Below, piece after piece: positions 13,050 through 14,173 of a stretch of DNA of 14,173 nt. The DNA is taken from assembly GCA_013138675.1 (NCBI GenBank), contig WTCH01000150.1, positions 1-14,173 on the forward strand, written 5' to 3'. The notes below the pieces were generated by a model. The model ran no database searches. It was not told the DNA's origin and was given only the letters and a program-made list of their open reading frames with translations. The stretch's first letter is position 1; every line of letters starts with the position of its first letter. The position numbers and the translations under genes are program-made. Source of the stretch: Woeseiaceae bacterium. Lineage in GTDB: Bacteria > Pseudomonadota > Gammaproteobacteria > Steroidobacterales > Woeseiaceae.

Positions 13050-14173
13050 TAAATTCGATGCAATTGTTGTTGGCGGCGGCCACAACGGTCTTGTCTGTTC
13101 CGCGCTGCTCGCCAGGTCTGGCAAGCAGGTACTCCTGCTTGAGGCCAATGAGCAGGTCGGCGGTGCTGCCGTAACCCGGGAATTTGCTGATGGTTATTCC
13201 GTCTCGGCCTGCGCACATCTGCTGTACAACCTTCAGCCTAGCGTTACGAAAGACTTGAAGCTAAGTCCCGCGCTTGCTTCGGAGAACATGACCACCATCG
13301 CGCTCGATGACGATGGCGAGCACGTTCGCATCAAGGGCAACAAGGTAACCGGCGCCAAAGAAGGCGACGCGGAGACCTACAAAGCGTTTCACAAGCGCAT
13401 GACGCGTTTCGCCGACCTGTTGAATACGTATTTCAACAAGACTCCGCCACGACTCACGAAGAACTTCAAGGATTTACTCACTCTCGGACAGCTGGGATTC
13501 GATGTGCGTCGCCTCGGCAAGACCGAGATGGAAGCATTCCTGCGACTCATCGGCATGAATATTCATGACGAAGTTGTCGAACGGTTCGACTGCCCGGTCC
13601 TGAAAGGAGCGGTCAGTCTCGACGCCGTGCTTGGAACGCATCTTGGTCCGCGGTCGCCGAACACGATCATGACCTACCTGTATCGATTGGCCGGCGATCA
13701 TGGCCGTGTCGCATCACCGATGGGCGGTATGGGCAGTGTCAGCGAAGAGCTGGCCCGGGTTGCGCGTGATGAAGGCGTCACGATTCGAACAGGCAAGCCC
13801 GTGAAGCGCATCATTGTCGAAAATGGGCGCGTAACCGGTGTCGAGGCCGAGGATGGTGAACGCTTCGACAGCCTCACTGTCGTCTCGAATGCCGACCCGA
13901 AACGCACGATGATGACACTGGTCGGCGCGCGGCACATGGAAACGGGCTTCACGCGCCGCATGCACCACATGCGCGCCCGCGGCAATGCAGCGAAGTTGCA
14001 CCTGGCACTCGACGGCTTGCCGAACATACCTGGCATGGACAAGAGCGAGTATGGCGAGCGCATCGTCATCGCGCCGACTGAAGACTACGTCGAGCGCGCG
14101 TTCAATCCTGCCAAGTATGGCGAGAGCTCCGCTGACCCCGTCTTTGAAATCACGTTCCCGAGTTTCCGCGACG
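13042..14173 (+). CDS. FAD-dependent oxidoreductase, PYROXD2/phytoene-desaturase-like (second of pair), 3' end outside window
   Basis: The frame opens at the ATG at 13042, inside the end of the previous gene, with GGAG 10 nt upstream, and stays open to the window edge (377 residues seen). The N-terminus has GGGHNG (11-16), E34, and VGGAAVTREF (39-48), the FAD-binding start of the same superfamily as the upstream gene. Further similarity is clear at the middle: MGGMGSVSEELARVARDEG against GGMGSVANAIAGALQALGG, followed by RIIVENGRVTGVEAEDGE and then LALDGLPNIPG. The two proteins are diverged paralogues rather than a recent duplication. The missing C-terminus should carry the second FAD motif. 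Overlapping genes suggest equal expression and perhaps a complex of the two subunits, or two successive oxidations. The substrate is unknown. Confidence 0.88.
   Translation, partial: MTDKFDAIVVGGGHNGLVCSALLARSGKQVLLLEANEQVGGAAVTREFADGYSVSACAHLLYNLQPSVTKDLKLSPALASENMTTIALDDDGEHVRIKGNKVTGAKEGDAETYKAFHKRMTRFADLLNTYFNKTPPRLTKNFKDLLTLGQLGFDVRRLGKTEMEAFLRLIGMNIHDEVVERFDCPVLKGAVSLDAVLGTHLGPRSPNTIMTYLYRLAGDHGRVASPMGGMGSVSEELARVARDEGVTIRTGKPVKRIIVENGRVTGVEAEDGERFDSLTVVSNADPKRTMMTLVGARHMETGFTRRMHHMRARGNAAKLHLALDGLPNIPGMDKSEYGERIVIAPTEDYVERAFNPAKYGESSADPVFEITFPSFRD

Noticed and set aside
12561..13148. Minus-strand open frame of 195 codons
   Set aside because: It runs opposite the junction of the two FAD oxidoreductases, both of which carry clear FAD motifs. 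No family resemblance.
11433..14173. Carotenoid biosynthesis locus (crtI-like genes)
   Set aside because: The proteins share only the FAD fold with phytoene desaturases. No crtB, crtE or cyclase gene is present, and the neighbours point to amine metabolism.
1..14173. tRNA, rRNA, CRISPR array, insertion sequence or phage genes
   Set aside because: No direct-repeat array, terminal inverted repeats, transposase or integrase motifs, or structured RNA sequences were seen. Coding is almost continuous with metabolic genes.

Overview
The window is a dense, moderately GC-rich stretch of bacterial chromosome. It has no RNA genes, mobile elements or CRISPR array, and no gene-free stretch longer than about 120 bases. 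Protein style (lipoprotein-anchored binding protein, PotFGHI-like transporter, BetI-like TetR regulator, GbcA-like Rieske oxygenase) and frequent GTG/TTG starts point to a proteobacterium. A gammaproteobacterium, possibly marine, is my best guess from general knowledge, not from a marker gene.

Layout, left to right. (1) 1-177: the 3' end of an unrecognised plus-strand gene, overlapping the next gene tail to tail. (2) 163-2976, minus strand: a three-gene unit read right to left, encoding a flavin-reductase-like FMN-binding protein, an M20 carboxypeptidase of the CPG2 type and a DUF1611 P-loop protein. Spacings are 1 bp and a 4-bp overlap. (3) 3092-4288, plus strand: a single Rieske oxygenase alpha subunit of the glycine-betaine/quaternary-amine demethylase type, divergent from unit 2 across 115 bp. 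(4) 4294-10062, minus strand: a six-gene unit read right to left, consisting of a BetI-like TetR regulator, an acyl-CoA dehydrogenase and a four-component putrescine-type ABC importer (potF, potG, potH, potI homologues). The genes are nearly abutting or overlapping. (5) 10123-14173, plus strand, divergent from unit 4: a class III aminotransferase followed by two different PYROXD2/CrtI-like FAD oxidoreductases with overlapping ends. The last one runs off the window.

Units 4 and 5 face away from a 60-bp control region holding an 18-bp palindrome (TGAATGA-N4-TCATTCA), a likely operator for the TetR protein. My reading is that the window encodes uptake and breakdown of a cationic nitrogen compound, such as a polyamine, a quaternary amine or an N-methylated or N-acylated amino acid. 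Import would be by the Pot-like system and oxidation or demethylation by the Rieske enzyme and the FAD oxidoreductases. Amino transfer, dehydrogenation of a CoA-linked intermediate, and hydrolysis of an N-acyl bond by the M20 enzyme would follow. The individual families are recognisable, but the substrate and the order of steps are not visible in the sequence. As a pathway this set is the best candidate here for something undescribed.
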